From Azadirachta indica (taxonomy: Eukaryota; Streptophyta; Magnoliopsida; Sapindales; Meliaceae), in NCBI GenBank assembly GCA_022749755.1, contig CM040442.1:15598457-15662456 (forward strand): a stretch of DNA of 64,000 nucleotides, read 5' to 3'. Position 1 is the stretch's first letter; every line of letters starts with the position of its first letter. The position numbers and the translations under genes are program-made. The notes beneath the pieces were generated by a model that was given only the letters and a program-made list of their open reading frames with translations, was not told the origin of the DNA and ran no database searches. Below, one piece after another: positions 22,502 to 33,202 of the stretch.

Positions 22502-25092
22502 ATGTCTATCATATCAAAAAAAAAAAAAAGAAGAGGGTTTCATCCTATTCCTAGGCTAGATGATATGCTTGATGAATTATATGGTTCTACTATCTTTAGC
22601 AAAATTGATTTGAAAAGTGGGTATCATCAAATTCGCATGAGAGAGGGTGATGAGTGGAAAACTGCATTCAAAACAAAATATGGTCTGTATGAATGGTTAG
22701 TTATGCCTTTTGGTTTAACTAATGCACCTAGTACTTTAATGAGGCTTATGAATCATGTTTTGAAAGATTTAATTGGAAAATTTGTTGTTGTATACTTTGA
22801 TGATATCCTTGTATATTTCAAAAATTTGAATGAACATGTAGAACATTTAAGGGCTGTACTTGATATTTTGAGGAAAGAAAAGTTATATGCTAACTTTAAA
22901 AAGTGTTCTTTTTGTTTAGATCGAATTGTGTTTTTAGGTTTCGTGGTAAGTGTTCAAGGCGTTGAAGTTGATGAAGAGAAGGTAAGTGCTATTAAAAATT
23001 GGCCTACTCCTAAATCGGTAAGTGAGGTAAAAAGTTTTCATGGATTGGCTAGTTTTTATAAACGGTTTATAAAAGATTTTAGCACCATTGCGGCACCCCT
23101 TACAGACGTAATTAAAAAGAATTGTACTTTTAAGTGGGACAAAGAACAAGAGCATGCATTTACTTTATTGAAAGATAAGCTTTGTAAGGCACCCATTCTT
23201 GCCTTGCCTAACTTTGCTAATACTTTTGAACTTGAATGTGATGCATCAGGATTGGGCATTGGGGCTGTTCTTATACAGAAAAAGAGGCTAATTGCCTACT
23301 TTAGTGAAAAGCTCCATGGCGCCTCATTGAATTATCCTACTTACGACAAAGAGCTTTATGCTTTGGTTAGAGCTTTGGAAAATTGGCAGCATTACTTATG
23401 GCCTAAGGAATTTGTTATTCATACTGACCATCAATCTTTGAAGTTCATTAAAAGTCAAGGTAAGTTGAACAAACGACATGCCAAATGGGTCGAATTTATT
23501 AAGACTTTTCCTTATGTGATTAAATACAAGCAAGGTAAAGATAATGTTGTGGCTGATGCACTTTCAAGGAGGTATACTTTACTTAATGCTTTAGATGCAA
23601 GAATGCTTGGATTTGAACATATTAAAACTCTTTATGATGATGATACTGACTTTTCTATCATTTTCAACGCATGTGAGAAAGCTGCATATGGTAAGTTCTA
23701 TAGAATGGATGGGTTTTTGTTTAAAGAAAATAAATTGTGCATACCTATTTGTTCTCTGAGAGAATTGCTTGTAAAAGAGTCTCATGGGGGTGGTTTAATG
23801 GGACATTTTGGCATTACAAAAACTTTAGACACTTTAGATGAACACTTCTATTGGCCTAAAATGAAAAATGATGTGCAAAAAGTTTGTGATAGATGTGTTG
23901 TGTGCAAACAAGCTAAATCTAAAGTTTTAAATCAAGGTTTGTATACTCCTTTACCTGTTTCTAGTGAACCTTGGACTAATATTTTCATGGATTTTGTTTT
24001 GGGTTTACCTAGATCGAAAAAGGAAAAAGATTCTATTTTTGTAGTGGTTGATAGGTTTTCCAAGATGTCACATTTTATACCTTGTAATAAAACTGATGAT
24101 GCCACTAATATTGCAAATCTGTTCTTTAGGGAAGTAGTGCGTTTGCATGGCATTCCAAAAACTATATAGTTAGTGATAGAGATGTGAAGTTTCTAAGTCA
24201 TTTTTGAAAAGTTTTGTGGAGTAAATTGGGTACTAAATTGTTATATTCTACTACTTGTCACCCACAAACTGATGGTCAAACAGAAGTTGTAAATAGGACT
24301 TTGGGAACTTTGTTGCGTGCTATTGTCTAAAAGAATTTGAAGAATTGGGAAAAGTGCATTCCATTTGTTGAATTCGCATATAATAGAGTTGTGCATTCTA
24401 CTACTGGTTTTTCACCATTTGAAATTGTTTATAATTTTAACCCACTAACCCCTTTGGATTTAGTTCCTTTACGTTGTGATGAAAGAACTAGCTTAGATGG
24501 GAAAACAAAGGCAGAATTGGTGAGAAAACTACATGCAGATGTGCGCAAGAACATTGAAAAGAAGAATCAACAAATTACAAGCCAAGTAAACAAAGGACGA
24601 AGGCGCGTTGTATTCGAGCCTGGTGATTGGATTTGGGTACATATGCGAAAGGAAAAGTTTCCAACTCAAAGGAAGTCAAAGCTACATCCAAGAGGAGATG
24701 GTCCCTTTCAAGTTGTTGAGAAGATCAATGATAATGCCTATAAATTAGATCTTCCTGGTGAGTATACTGTGAATGCAACTTTTAATGTGGCTGATCTTTC
24801 TCCTTTTGATGTAGATGATGAAGATTCGTGGACGAATCATCTTGAGGAGCGAGGGAATGATGTAAATACGGATGCACACAAGAGCAATGATCCAATTCAG
24901 CTACCTAATGGTCCTGTTACAAGAGCAAGAATGAAGAAATTCAAAGATGCATTGAATGGGATGATTCAAGGTTTGTGGGATGATCTTACAACAATTCAAG
25001 AGTGTAAGAAAGAGTCAAATATCAAGCTTGGACTTCAAGACAATAATCAGAGCTTGATAACATTGACACAAGTACAAGAAGGCAAAACCTGA
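22502..25092 (+). pseudogene. pol of CRM-B2 (RT to integrase; N-terminally deleted, frameshifted)
   Basis: An open frame from 22502 to 24169 (555 codons) fuses ~10 leader codons to RT from HPIPRLDDM. It shows [23 protein letters not shown], RNase H ([36 protein letters not shown]), the integrase zinc region (GHFG...DEHFYW, CDRCVVC) and the DDE core to IPKTI. A 2-base insertion near 24167 breaks the frame, and stops follow near 24206 and 24328. From 24337 a second frame carries the rest of integrase, GPF-like [14 protein letters not shown] and the C-terminal tail, ending at 25092, about 235 bases inside the 3' LTR. Protein identity with CRM-B1 is very high by eye. Confidence 0.9.
24845..24857 (+). 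other. Polypurine tract of CRM-B2
   Basis: GAGGAGCGAGGGAA next to the TGATGTAAATACGG start of the LTR. It lies inside the pol frame. Confidence 0.8.
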
Positions 25093-25706
25093 AGATTAAA
25101 GCTTCTACGGAATTCAACTTCTCAAATTTGTATAAGATCATATTCGAACGATGTCTCAAGGCTAAGCAAGCGTGTTCAAGTTCTTTTAATTGCAGTTCGA
25201 ATCAGATCGTCATCATGATGCAAGTTTCGGATTCCATGTGCCAGTTTGGGCTAAGTTGCTGTTCAATTCCATCATCTATTTTAGTCTTATTTATAAACAT
25301 ATATTTATAATTTGTTATGTGTTTGGGCTGTTAATGATAATTATTAAGCCCAAATTCAGTTTATTTTATTTAAAGTTAGAATAAGTTTAATTTTGTGGCC
25401 AAACACTCCAATTAGGGTTACTTATCTCCTGTACCCTTATATATTCAACCACACACTCCCATGGAGGCAGCAATTACTTTTTCGAATGAAATTAAATTGA
25501 GAGTGTTTTCTCTTATTTTGATTCTTGCTTGAATCAAGGTTCTTACAATCAAAGCTAATTACTTTGAGGGTATTTATTCTAAGGTTCTATTTCACAAGTT
25601 GAAATTGGGTTACAGACTTGGGTGAATCTGATTCAGCTTTCCAAAAAGTTGCTTCTATGCGTAAAAATATTGGGTCTCAAGTTTAATATACTCGGGGTTC
25701 GTATCA
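24858..25706 (+). repeat. 3' LTR of CRM-B2
   Basis: 849 bp, TGATGTAAATACGG to GGTTCGTATCA. A TTATATATTC promoter-like element lies near 25438. The right flank is CTTAG. Confidence 0.92.
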
Positions 25707-25942
25707 CTTAGCCTTGAGATATCATTCGAATATGGCCTTACACAAATTTGAGAAGTTGAATTCCGTAGAAACTTTAATCTTCAAGTTTTGCTTTCTTGTA
25801 CTTGTGTCAATGTTACCAAGCTCTGATTATTGTCTTGAAGTCCAAGCTTAATATTTGACTCTTTCTTACACTCTTGAATTGTTGCAAGATCATCCCATAA
25901 ACCTTGAATCATCCCATTCAATGCATCCTTGAATTTCTTCAT
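25707..25942 (-). repeat. CRM-B LTR fragment, minus orientation
   Basis: 236 bases of the CRM-B LTR 5' half in minus sense, from ATGAAGAAATTC to AAGGCTAAG. It sits between the 3' ends of CRM-B2 and CRM-B1. Its CTAAG edge complements the CTAAG that starts the LTR fragment at 33203. Confidence 0.85.
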
Positions 25943-26794
25943 TGATACGAATCCCGAGTATATTAAACTTGAGACCCAATATCTTTACGCATGGAAGCAA
26001 CTTCTTGGAAAGCTAAATCAGATTCACCCAAGTCTGTAACCCAATTTCAACTTGTGAAATAGAACCTTAGAATAAATACCCTCAAAGTAATTAGCTTTGA
26101 TTGTAAGAACCTTGATTCAAGCAAGAATCAAAATAAGAGAAAACACTCTCAATTTAATTTCATTCAAGAAAAGTAAAATTGCTGCCTCCATGGGAGCATG
26201 TGGCTGAATATATAAGGATACAGGAGATAAGTAACCCTAATTGGAGTGTTTGGCCACAAAATTAAACTTATTCTAACTTTAAATAAAATAAATTGAATTT
26301 GGGCTTAATAATTACCATTAACAGCCCAACCACATAACAAATTATAAATATATGTTTATAAATAAGACTAAAATAGATGATGGGCTTGAACAGCAACTTA
26401 GCCCAAACTGGCATATGGAATCCGAAACTTGCATCATGATGACGATCTGATTCGAACTGCAATTAAAAGAACTTGAACATGCTTGCTTAGCCTTGAGACA
26501 TCGTTCGAATATGGTCTTATACAAATTTGAGAAGTTGAATTCCGTAGAAGCTTTAATCTTCAGGTTTTGCCTTCTTGTACTTGTGTCAATGTTACCAAGC
26601 TCTGATTATTGTCTTGAAGTCCAAGCTTGATATTTGACTCTTTCTTACACTCTTGAATTGTTGTATGATCATCCCACAAACCTTGAATCATCCCATTCAA
26701 TGCATCTTTGAATTTATTCATTCTTGCTCTTGTAACGGGACCATTAGGTAGCTGAATTGGATCATTGCTCTTGTGTGCATCCGTATTTACATCA
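25943..26794 (-). repeat. 3' LTR of CRM-B1
   Basis: 852 bp. On the minus strand TGATGTAAATACGG to GGATTCGTATCA. The pol reading frame continues in it to 26560. Confidence 0.92.
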
Positions 26795-26808
26795 TTCCCT
26801 CGCTCCTC
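26795..26808 (-). other. Polypurine tract of CRM-B1
   Basis: On the minus strand GAGGAGCGAGGGAA immediately before TGATGTAAATACGG. It is embedded in the pol frame (NHLEERGND). Confidence 0.8.
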
Positions 26809-28094
26809 AAGATGATTCGTCCACGAATCTTCACCATCTACATCAAAAGGAGAAAGATCAGCCACATTAAAAGTTGCATTCACAGTACTCACCAGGAAGA
26901 TCTAATTTATAGGCATTATCATTGATCTTCTCAACAACTTGAAAGGGACCATCTCCTCTTGGATGTAGCTTTGACTTCCTTTGAGTTGGAAACTTTTCCT
27001 TTCGCATATGTACCCAAATCCAATCACCAGGCTCGAATACAACGCGCCTTCGTCCTTTGTTTACTTGGCTTGTAATTTGTTGATTCTTCTTTTCAATGTT
27101 CTTGCGCACATCTGCATGTAGTTTTCTCACCAATTCTGCCTTTGTTTTCCCATCTAAGCTAGTTCTTTCATCACATTGTAAAGGAACTAAATCCAAAGGG
27201 GTTAGTGGGTTAAAACTATAAACAATTTCAAATGGTGAAAAACCAGTAGTAGAATGCACAACTCTATTATATGCGAATTCAACAAATGGAATGCACTCTT
27301 CCCAATTCTTCAAATTCTTTTGGACAATAGCACGCAACAAAGTTCCCAAAGTCCTATTTACAACTTCTGTTTGACCATCAGTTTGTGGGTGACAAGTAGT
27401 AGAATATAACAATTTAGTACCCAATTTACTCCACAAAACTTTCCAAAAATGACTTAGAAACTTCACATCTCTATCACTAACTATAGTTTTTGGAATGCCA
27501 TGCAAACGCACTACTTCCCTAAAGAACAGATTTGCAATATTAGTGGCATCATCAGTTTTATTACAAGGTATAAAATGTGACATCTTGGAAAACCTATCAA
27601 CCACTACAAAAATAGAATCTTTTTCCTTTTTCGATCTAGGTAAACCCAAAACAAAATCCATGGAAATATTAGTCCAGGGTTCACTAGAAACAGGTAAAGG
27701 AGTATACAAACCTTGATTTAAAACTTTAGATTTAGCTTGTTTGCACACAACACATCTATCACAAACTTTTTGCACATCATTTTTCATTTTAGGCCAATAG
27801 AAGTGTTCATCTAAAGTGTCTAAAGTTTTTGTAATGCCAAAATGTCCCATTAAACCACCCCCATGAGACTCTTTTACAAGCAATTCTCTCAGAGAACAAA
27901 TAGGTACGCACAATTTATTTTCTTTAAACAAAAACCCATCCATTCTATAGAACTTACCATATGCAGCTTTCTCACATGCGTTGAAAATGCTAGAAAAGTC
28001 AGTATCATCATCATAAAGAGTTTTAATATGTTCAAATCCAAGCATTCTTGCATCTAAAGCATTAAGTAAAGTATACCTCCTTGAAAGTGCATCA

Positions 28095-28190
28095 TGTCAC
28101 GTGCCGTCGGTTCGGAAGCGGAATCGCCGAAAGCGCAAGAGCACATGCCGCATGTGCTGGAATTTCCGCCTCAGTTCCCAGTGCGTGACA
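28095..28190. mobile_element. 96-bp GC-rich TG...CA insertion with 4-bp target duplication
   Basis: Absent from CRM-B2 and CRM-B3, which read GATGCACTTTC without a break here. It begins TGTCACG and ends CGTGACA, a perfect 7-base terminal inverted repeat. It is flanked on both sides by ATCA (28091-28094, 28191-28194), which is single in the intact copies. An internal 8-bp hairpin with a 3-base loop (AGCACATG, CCG, CATGTGCT) sits near 28140-28158. GC content is clearly above the surroundings. The TG...CA ends fit a tiny solo LTR (TRIM/SMART-like); the terminal inverted repeat would also fit a very small MITE. I do not recognise the family. Confidence 0.85.
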
Positions 28191-29644
28191 ATCAGCCACA
28201 ACATTATCTTTACCTTGCTTGTATTTAATCACATAAGGAAAAGTCTCAATAAATTCGACCCATTTGGCATGTCGTTTGTTCAACTTACCTTGACTTTTAA
28301 TGAACTTCAAAGATTGATGGTCAGTATGAATAACAAATTCCTTAGGCCATAAGTAATGCTGCCAATTTTCCAAAGCTCTAACCAAAGCATAAAGCTCTTT
28401 GTCATAAGTAGGATAATTCAATGAGGCGCCATGGAGCTTTTCACTAAAGTAGGCAATTGGCCTCTTTTCCTGCATAAGAACAGCCCCAATGCCCAATCCT
28501 GATGCATCACATTCAAGTTCAAAAGTATTAGCAAAGTTAGGCAAGGCAAGAATGGGTGCCTTCCAAAGCTTATCTTTCAATAAAGTAAATGCATGCTCTT
28601 GTTCTTTGTCCCACTTAAAAGTACAATTCTTTTTAATTACCTCTGTAAGGGGTGCCGCAATGGTGCTAAAATCTTTTATAAACCGTCTATAAAAACTAGC
28701 CAATCCATGAAAACTTCTTACCTCACTTACCGATTTAGGAGTAGGCCAATTTTTAATAGCACTTACCTTCTCTTCATCAACTTCAACGCCTTGAACACTT
28801 ACCACGAAACCTAAAAACACAATTCGATCTAAACAAAAAGAACACTTTTTAAAGTTAGCATATAACTTTTCTTTCCTCAAAATATCAAGTACAGCCCTTA
28901 AATGTTCTACATGTTCATTCGAATTTTTGGAATATACAAGGATATCATCAAAGTATACAACAACAAATTTTCCAATTAAATCTTTCAAAACATGATTCAT
29001 AAGCCTCATGAAAGTACTAGGTGCATTAGTTAAACCAAAAGGCATAACTAACCATTCATACAGACCATATTTTGTTTTGAATGTAGTTTTCCACTCATCA
29101 CCCTCTCTCATGTGAATTTGATGATACCTACTTTTCAAATCAATTTTGCTAAAGATAGTAGAACCATATAATTCATCAAGCATATCATCTAGCCTAGGAA
29201 TAGGATGGCGATACTTTACCGTAATGTTATTAATTGCACGACAATCAACACGCATACGCCAAGAGCCATCTTTCTTAGGTACCAATAGAACATGAACAGC
29301 ACATGGACTCATACTTTCTCTAACATATCCCTTTGTTAACAACTCCTCAACTTGCCTTTGAAGCTCCTTTGTCTCCTCGGGATTACTCCTATAGGCTGAT
29401 TTATTTGGAATTGAAGGTCCAGGAGTAAAATCGATCTGATGCTCGATACCCCTAATGGGCGGCAATTCAATGGGCACCTCCTCGGGAAAAACATCTTCAT
29501 AAGCCTGTAAAAGAAAAACAAATGCAGTAGGCAAAGAAGTATTAAGGTCATTAGTGTTTAAGTAAAGTTCCTTGTACATAAGTACAAGTATACTTTTGTT
29601 GGAAAACCAAGCCACCCTAATATCACTCCTTTTTGCATAAAAGC

Positions 29645-31501
29645 TCACTTGTTTCTTTTTACACTCAATTGTTTCTTTTTCCTCTCAATTGTTTCTTTTT
29701 CCTCCACTCTTTTTCCCTCATTTGAATTCTGCCCCTCTCCATTCGAACTCAATTGTTTTTCTTTCTCATTCTTTTTGCCACTCTTTTCTTTTGAAAACTT
29801 ACCCTCCTTTGTGACAACTTCACTCACTCTTTTCTCCTCACTCTTGTTTTCTCTCTGACTTTGCATTCTTCTAAGCTCACCCTCATAAACTTCTTTAGGT
29901 GAAAGTGGTACAAGAGTAATTTTCTTCCCATCCTTCTCAAAAGTATAATGATTTGTAAAACCATTATGTAACACCCTTCTGTCAAATTGCCAAGGGCGTC
30001 CCAACAAGAGATGGCCAGCATACATGGGCACTACATCAAACAACAACTCATCTCTATACTTGCCTATTTTGAAGGCAACAAGAACTTGCTTTGTCACCCT
30101 AATTTCTCTACAATCATTAAGCCACTTCAACTTGTAAGGATATGGATGTTTTAAAGTAGGTAACCCTAACTTTTCTACAAGAGTAGTACTAGCAACATTA
30201 GTTACACTGCCACCATCAATTATCACATCATAAACCCTATCCTTTACAAGACACCTAGTATGGAAGAGATTCTCTCTTTGATCACATTCTTCCTGTTGGA
30301 CTTGCATATTCAAAACTCTTTTTGATACAAGAGCCTTACCACTTTCTGCCATAGTAAATTGCTCATCCCCTTTTTCATCACTTGCATCTTCAAGAGTTGG
30401 CATCGTCTCTTGTTCATTCTCCTCTTCACTGGCCGAATAGTACTCTCCCTCAAGCATGAATATGGTTCTTTGATTTGGGCAATCCCGCTTGTAATGTCCT
30501 ATACCTTGACATTTAAAACATTTAATATTTCTGGTATTAGTAGTAGAATCAAACTTACCCTTGTCTTTACTCGAGTTGGATGTTTTGGGAAACTCTTTAG
30601 ATTCGATTTTAGGCTTGGATGACGAAGCCTTATCATCTTTCCTCCAATTTGATTTGAATGCAGAAATATAGGAGGAAAACTGACTTGTACAACCTCTCTT
30701 TTTCAGTTGCTTCTCAACCTTCAATGCAAGGTAAAGCAAGTCTTCTAGCTCCATATATGGCTGCAATTCAACCACATTAGAAATCTCTTTGTTCAAACCA
30801 TTGAGAAATCTTGCCATTGTAGCCTCATTATCTTCCTCTACATTTGCTCTTATCATTGCTACCTTCATCTCCTTGTAGTATTCCTCAACACTCTTAGACC
30901 CTTGAGTGAGATTTTGAAGTCGATTATACAATTCTTTATAGTAGTAGCTTGGTACAAATTTCTTGCGCATGATGGATTTCAGATCTCTCCACTCTTCAAT
31001 GGGCCTTTCCCTATTTCTCCTTCGCTTTTGCTTAGTATCATCCCACCAAGTAATAGCATAAGCTTCAAAAACAGCCACGGCAAGCTTCAACTTCTTGGAT
31101 TCAGTGTAGTCATTGCAATCAAACACTAATTCAATCTTCGTTTCCCAATCTAAGTATGCCTCAGGATCCATTCTTCCATAAAATGGTGGAATTTTCAGTT
31201 TGACCCCACTGTTGCTATTGTTATTGTTTCTTACCCTCGGTCTCACCTCTTCTTCCTCTCCATTGTCATCAAGCGATTCACTATCATTAAAGCCATCATC
31301 TAATTGAGCTCTTCTCGGAACTCGCCTAGTTTGCATGGTTGGATTAGGAGCATTAGGTGGCTGCCCCCTTGTGGTTGAAACCTCCAGCCTCTCCATTCTA
31401 TCAACCAACTCTCCATATTTTCTATCCATGGCTTGCAACAACTCGGTTAAAGCTTGGAATCGATCTATCTCACTTTGTGGATTTCTTGCTTGTCCACTCA
31501 T
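29645..31501 (-). CDS. gag-protease polyprotein of CRM-B1, intact
   Basis: 618 codons from an ATG 850 bases after the LTR to TGA. The N-terminus ([20 protein letters not shown]) is followed by a coiled-coil-like segment and an acidic/Asn-rich linker (about 70-100). The retrotransposon gag core spans about 101-260 ([35 protein letters not shown]). A CX2CX4HX4C zinc knuckle uses C328, C331, H336 and C341. The retropepsin-like domain at about 411-510 has active-site D429 in IIDGGS and a closing LLLGRPW. The C-terminus (540-618) is a highly charged Lys/Glu linker. In CRM-A3 the matching protease and RT lie in one frame (39095-39907), so the stop here before RT is probably a lesion, though a programmed frameshift cannot be excluded. 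It is the best-preserved gene in the window. Confidence 0.92.
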   Translation of the reverse strand: MSGQARNPQSEIDRFQALTELLQAMDRKYGELVDRMERLEVSTTRGQPPNAPNPTMQTRRVPRRAQLDDGFNDSESLDDNGEEEEVRPRVRNNNNSNSGVKLKIPPFYGRMDPEAYLDWETKIELVFDCNDYTESKKLKLAVAVFEAYAITWWDDTKQKRRRNRERPIEEWRDLKSIMRKKFVPSYYYKELYNRLQNLTQGSKSVEEYYKEMKVAMIRANVEEDNEATMARFLNGLNKEISNVVELQPYMELEDLLYLALKVEKQLKKRGCTSQFSSYISAFKSNWRKDDKASSSKPKIESKEFPKTSNSSKDKGKFDSTTNTRNIKCFKCQGIGHYKRDCPNQRTIFMLEGEYYSASEEENEQETMPTLEDASDEKGDEQFTMAESGKALVSKRVLNMQVQQEECDQRENLFHTRCLVKDRVYDVIIDGGSVTNVASTTLVEKLGLPTLKHPYPYKLKWLNDCREIRVTKQVLVAFKIGKYRDELLFDVVPMYAGHLLLGRPWQFDRRVLHNGFTNHYTFEKDGKKITLVPLSPKEVYEGELRRMQSQRENKSEEKRVSEVVTKEGKFSKEKSGKKNEKEKQLSSNGEGQNSNEGKRVEEKETIERKKKQLSVKRNK

Positions 31502-32337
31502 CCTTCAAGACAAAGTTAGTAAAGCAAAAGAATAATTTTCTCACTTCACTCCCTCACGTGTTTCACTCAAGTAATGTTATCACTCAAGTTCGCTCGTGTT
31601 TCACACTTAATTTTATGGCTTGTCTCTAGATGAGCTCACACTAAGCCTTTTTCCACTCTAATTCTCTTATTAAGAATAGTTGCAAAAAATCAAAATTTAT
31701 ACAAACTTACTAAATACAATGAAAAGTAAAATAAAACTAATTTAGATAGGCAACAAACTAGGAAAGCACAAGGACTAGGAAATAGATTTTTAGAAATGAT
31801 AAAGGAAAGATTCAGAACAAAGAAAAGAAAAAAAAAATCAATACAGGAATAGGAAAGTCAACCAAAAATTATGGAAAGATTAGGAAGCTTGTTTTGGAAT
31901 GTAGGCTTGATTTGGTCAAACTCTTTGAAGCAATATGATTTTTCTTTTTATTTTCCTTATTTTCGTTCAACACCTGCCCCCTTTTTTTTTTTTTGTCTTT
32001 TCTTAGCCAAAGGCTTTGCTTTTTCTCTCCTTTTTTTTTATTTTTTTTATTTTTATTTTTACCTCCAAACACGTAGGAGTGACCAAACAAAAATAAATAG
32101 ACACAAACAGAAAAGAAACGAATAGACAAAGACTAAATCAACCAAATTGGAGATTGATACAACCCAAACTTGACTTGCTGTGAATTGAAAGGAAACCCTC
32201 TTCTTTTTTTTTTTTTTTTTTGATATGATAGACATAAAAAAAAACGAAAATAAATGGAATTGAAGCAAAACAGACTCAGAAACTAAAGAAACAAATAAAC
32301 AAATTTGAAAGACGATATAACCTGATTTAGAGCCGTA
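31502..32337 (-). other. Untranslated leader of CRM-B1
   Basis: About 840 bases between primer site and gag with no credible coding frame. It has long homopolymer runs: T run near 31982, T-rich 32026-32059, and a 19-base-scale T run near 32204-32221 (A runs on the element's sense strand). Matching leader sequence on the plus strand lies at 33764-34310. Confidence 0.75.
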
Positions 32338-32349
32338 GCTCTGATACCA
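32338..32349 (-). other. Primer binding site of CRM-B1 (Met-tRNA, intact)
   Basis: GCTCTGATACCA on the plus strand, that is TGGTATCAGAGC in element sense, three bases from the 5' LTR. Confidence 0.92.
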
Positions 32350-32352
32350 AAC

Positions 32353-33202
32353 TGATACGAACCCCGAATATATTAAACTTGAGACCCAATATCTTTACGT
32401 ATGGAAGCAACTTCTTGGAAAGCTAAATCAGATTTACCCAAGTCTTTAACCCAATTTCAACTTGTGAAATAGAACCTTAGAATAAATACCCTCAAAGTAA
32501 TTAGCTTTGATTGTAAGAACCTTGATTCAAGCAAGAATCAAAATAAGAGAAAACACTCTCAATTTAATTTCATTCAAGAAAAGTAATTGCTGCCTCCATG
32601 GGAGTATGTGGCTGAATATATAAAGGTACAGGAGATAAGTAACCCTAATTGGAGTGTTTGGCCACAAAATTAAACTTATTCTAACTTTAAATAAAATAAA
32701 TTGAATTTGGGCTTAATAATTACCATTAACAGCCCAAACACATAACAAATTATAAATATATGTTTATAAATAAGACTAAAATAGATGATGGGCTTGAATA
32801 GCAATTTAGCCCAAACTAGCACATGGAATCCGAAACTTGCATCATGATGACGATCTGATTCGAACTGCAATTAAAAGAACTTGAACATACTTGCTTAGCC
32901 TTGAGACATCGTTCAAATATGGTCTTATACAAATTTGAGAAGTTGAATTCCGTAGACGCTTTAATCTTCAGGTTTTGCCTTCTTGTACTTGTGTCAATGT
33001 TACCAAGCTCTGATTATTGTCTTGAAGTCCAAGCTTGATATTTGACTCTTTCTTACACTCTTGAATTGTTGTAAGATCATCCCACAAACCTTAAATCATC
33101 CCATTCAATGCATCTTTGAATTTCTTCATTCTTGCTCTTGTAACGGGACCATTAAGTAGCTGAATTGGATCATTGCTCTTGTGTGCATCCGTATTTGCAT
33201 CA
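32353..33202 (-). repeat. 5' LTR of CRM-B1
   Basis: 850 bp. In element sense TGATGCAAATACGG to GGTTCGTATCA. A TATATA promoter-like site lies near 32617-32623. Confidence 0.92.

Larger units (their letters stand above)
22070..25706 (+). mobile_element. CRM-B2: internally deleted CRM-B element
   Basis: 5' LTR fragment (22070-22388), intact primer site, 5' leader to about 22530, then an abrupt join to RT at the HPIPRLDDM motif, then RNase H, integrase and a complete 3' LTR. Gag, protease and the RT N-terminus are deleted. The junction lies just after a poly(A) run (AAAAGAAGAGGGTTTC). It could only move in trans, and its first LTR is truncated. Confidence 0.9.
26560..29648 (-). pseudogene. pol of CRM-B1 (RT, RNase H, integrase; three lesions)
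   Basis: First part (29648-28092): RT with FSKIDL (first catalytic Asp about residue 170), [12 protein letters not shown] and intact YFDDILVY (residues 232-235), then RNase H ([16 protein letters not shown]). At 28095-28190 a 96-bp insertion plus 4-bp duplication breaks it. Without those 100 bases the frame rejoins exactly at 28045. Second part (28045-26867): integrase zinc region ([25 protein letters not shown]), DDE core ([27 protein letters not shown]) and GPF-like module. A missing TA near 26886 shifts the frame. The tail (26892-26560) contains LPNGPVTRARM and ends inside the 3' LTR. No chromodomain is seen. The 29648 start is a GTG overlapping the gag stop, so it is not a real initiation codon. 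Confidence 0.9.
25943..33202 (-). mobile_element. CRM-B1: nearly complete CRM-type LTR retrotransposon
   Basis: 5' LTR (32353-33202), primer site, leader, gag-protease open frame, pol, polypurine tract and 3' LTR (25943-26794). About 7.26 kb. Its LTRs are ~850 and 852 bp and differ at about 4% in the ~115-base stretch I compared. The flanks (CTTCAT on the left, CTAAG on the right) do not match. Both flanks are other CRM-B LTR fragments, so the element sits in, or was recombined within, older copies. Three lesions block pol: a frame change at the gag/pol join, a 96-bp insertion at 28095-28190, and a 2-bp deletion near 26886. Confidence 0.93.

Noticed and set aside
28092..28200. The GC-rich stretch as an exon or natural C-terminus of CRM-B1 pol.
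   Set aside because: Removing it with one target copy restores the frame exactly, and sister copies lack it, so the apparent pol C-terminus ([11 protein letters not shown]...) is an artefact of the insertion.
27495..29000. Antisense frames of 60-85 codons opposite the CRM-B pol genes.
   Set aside because: They mirror the conserved pol codons on the other strand in all three copies and have no features of their own.
29648..29649. A GTG start for an independent pol protein.
   Set aside because: GTG initiation is not expected in plants. The frame is simply the continuation of pol after a frame change.
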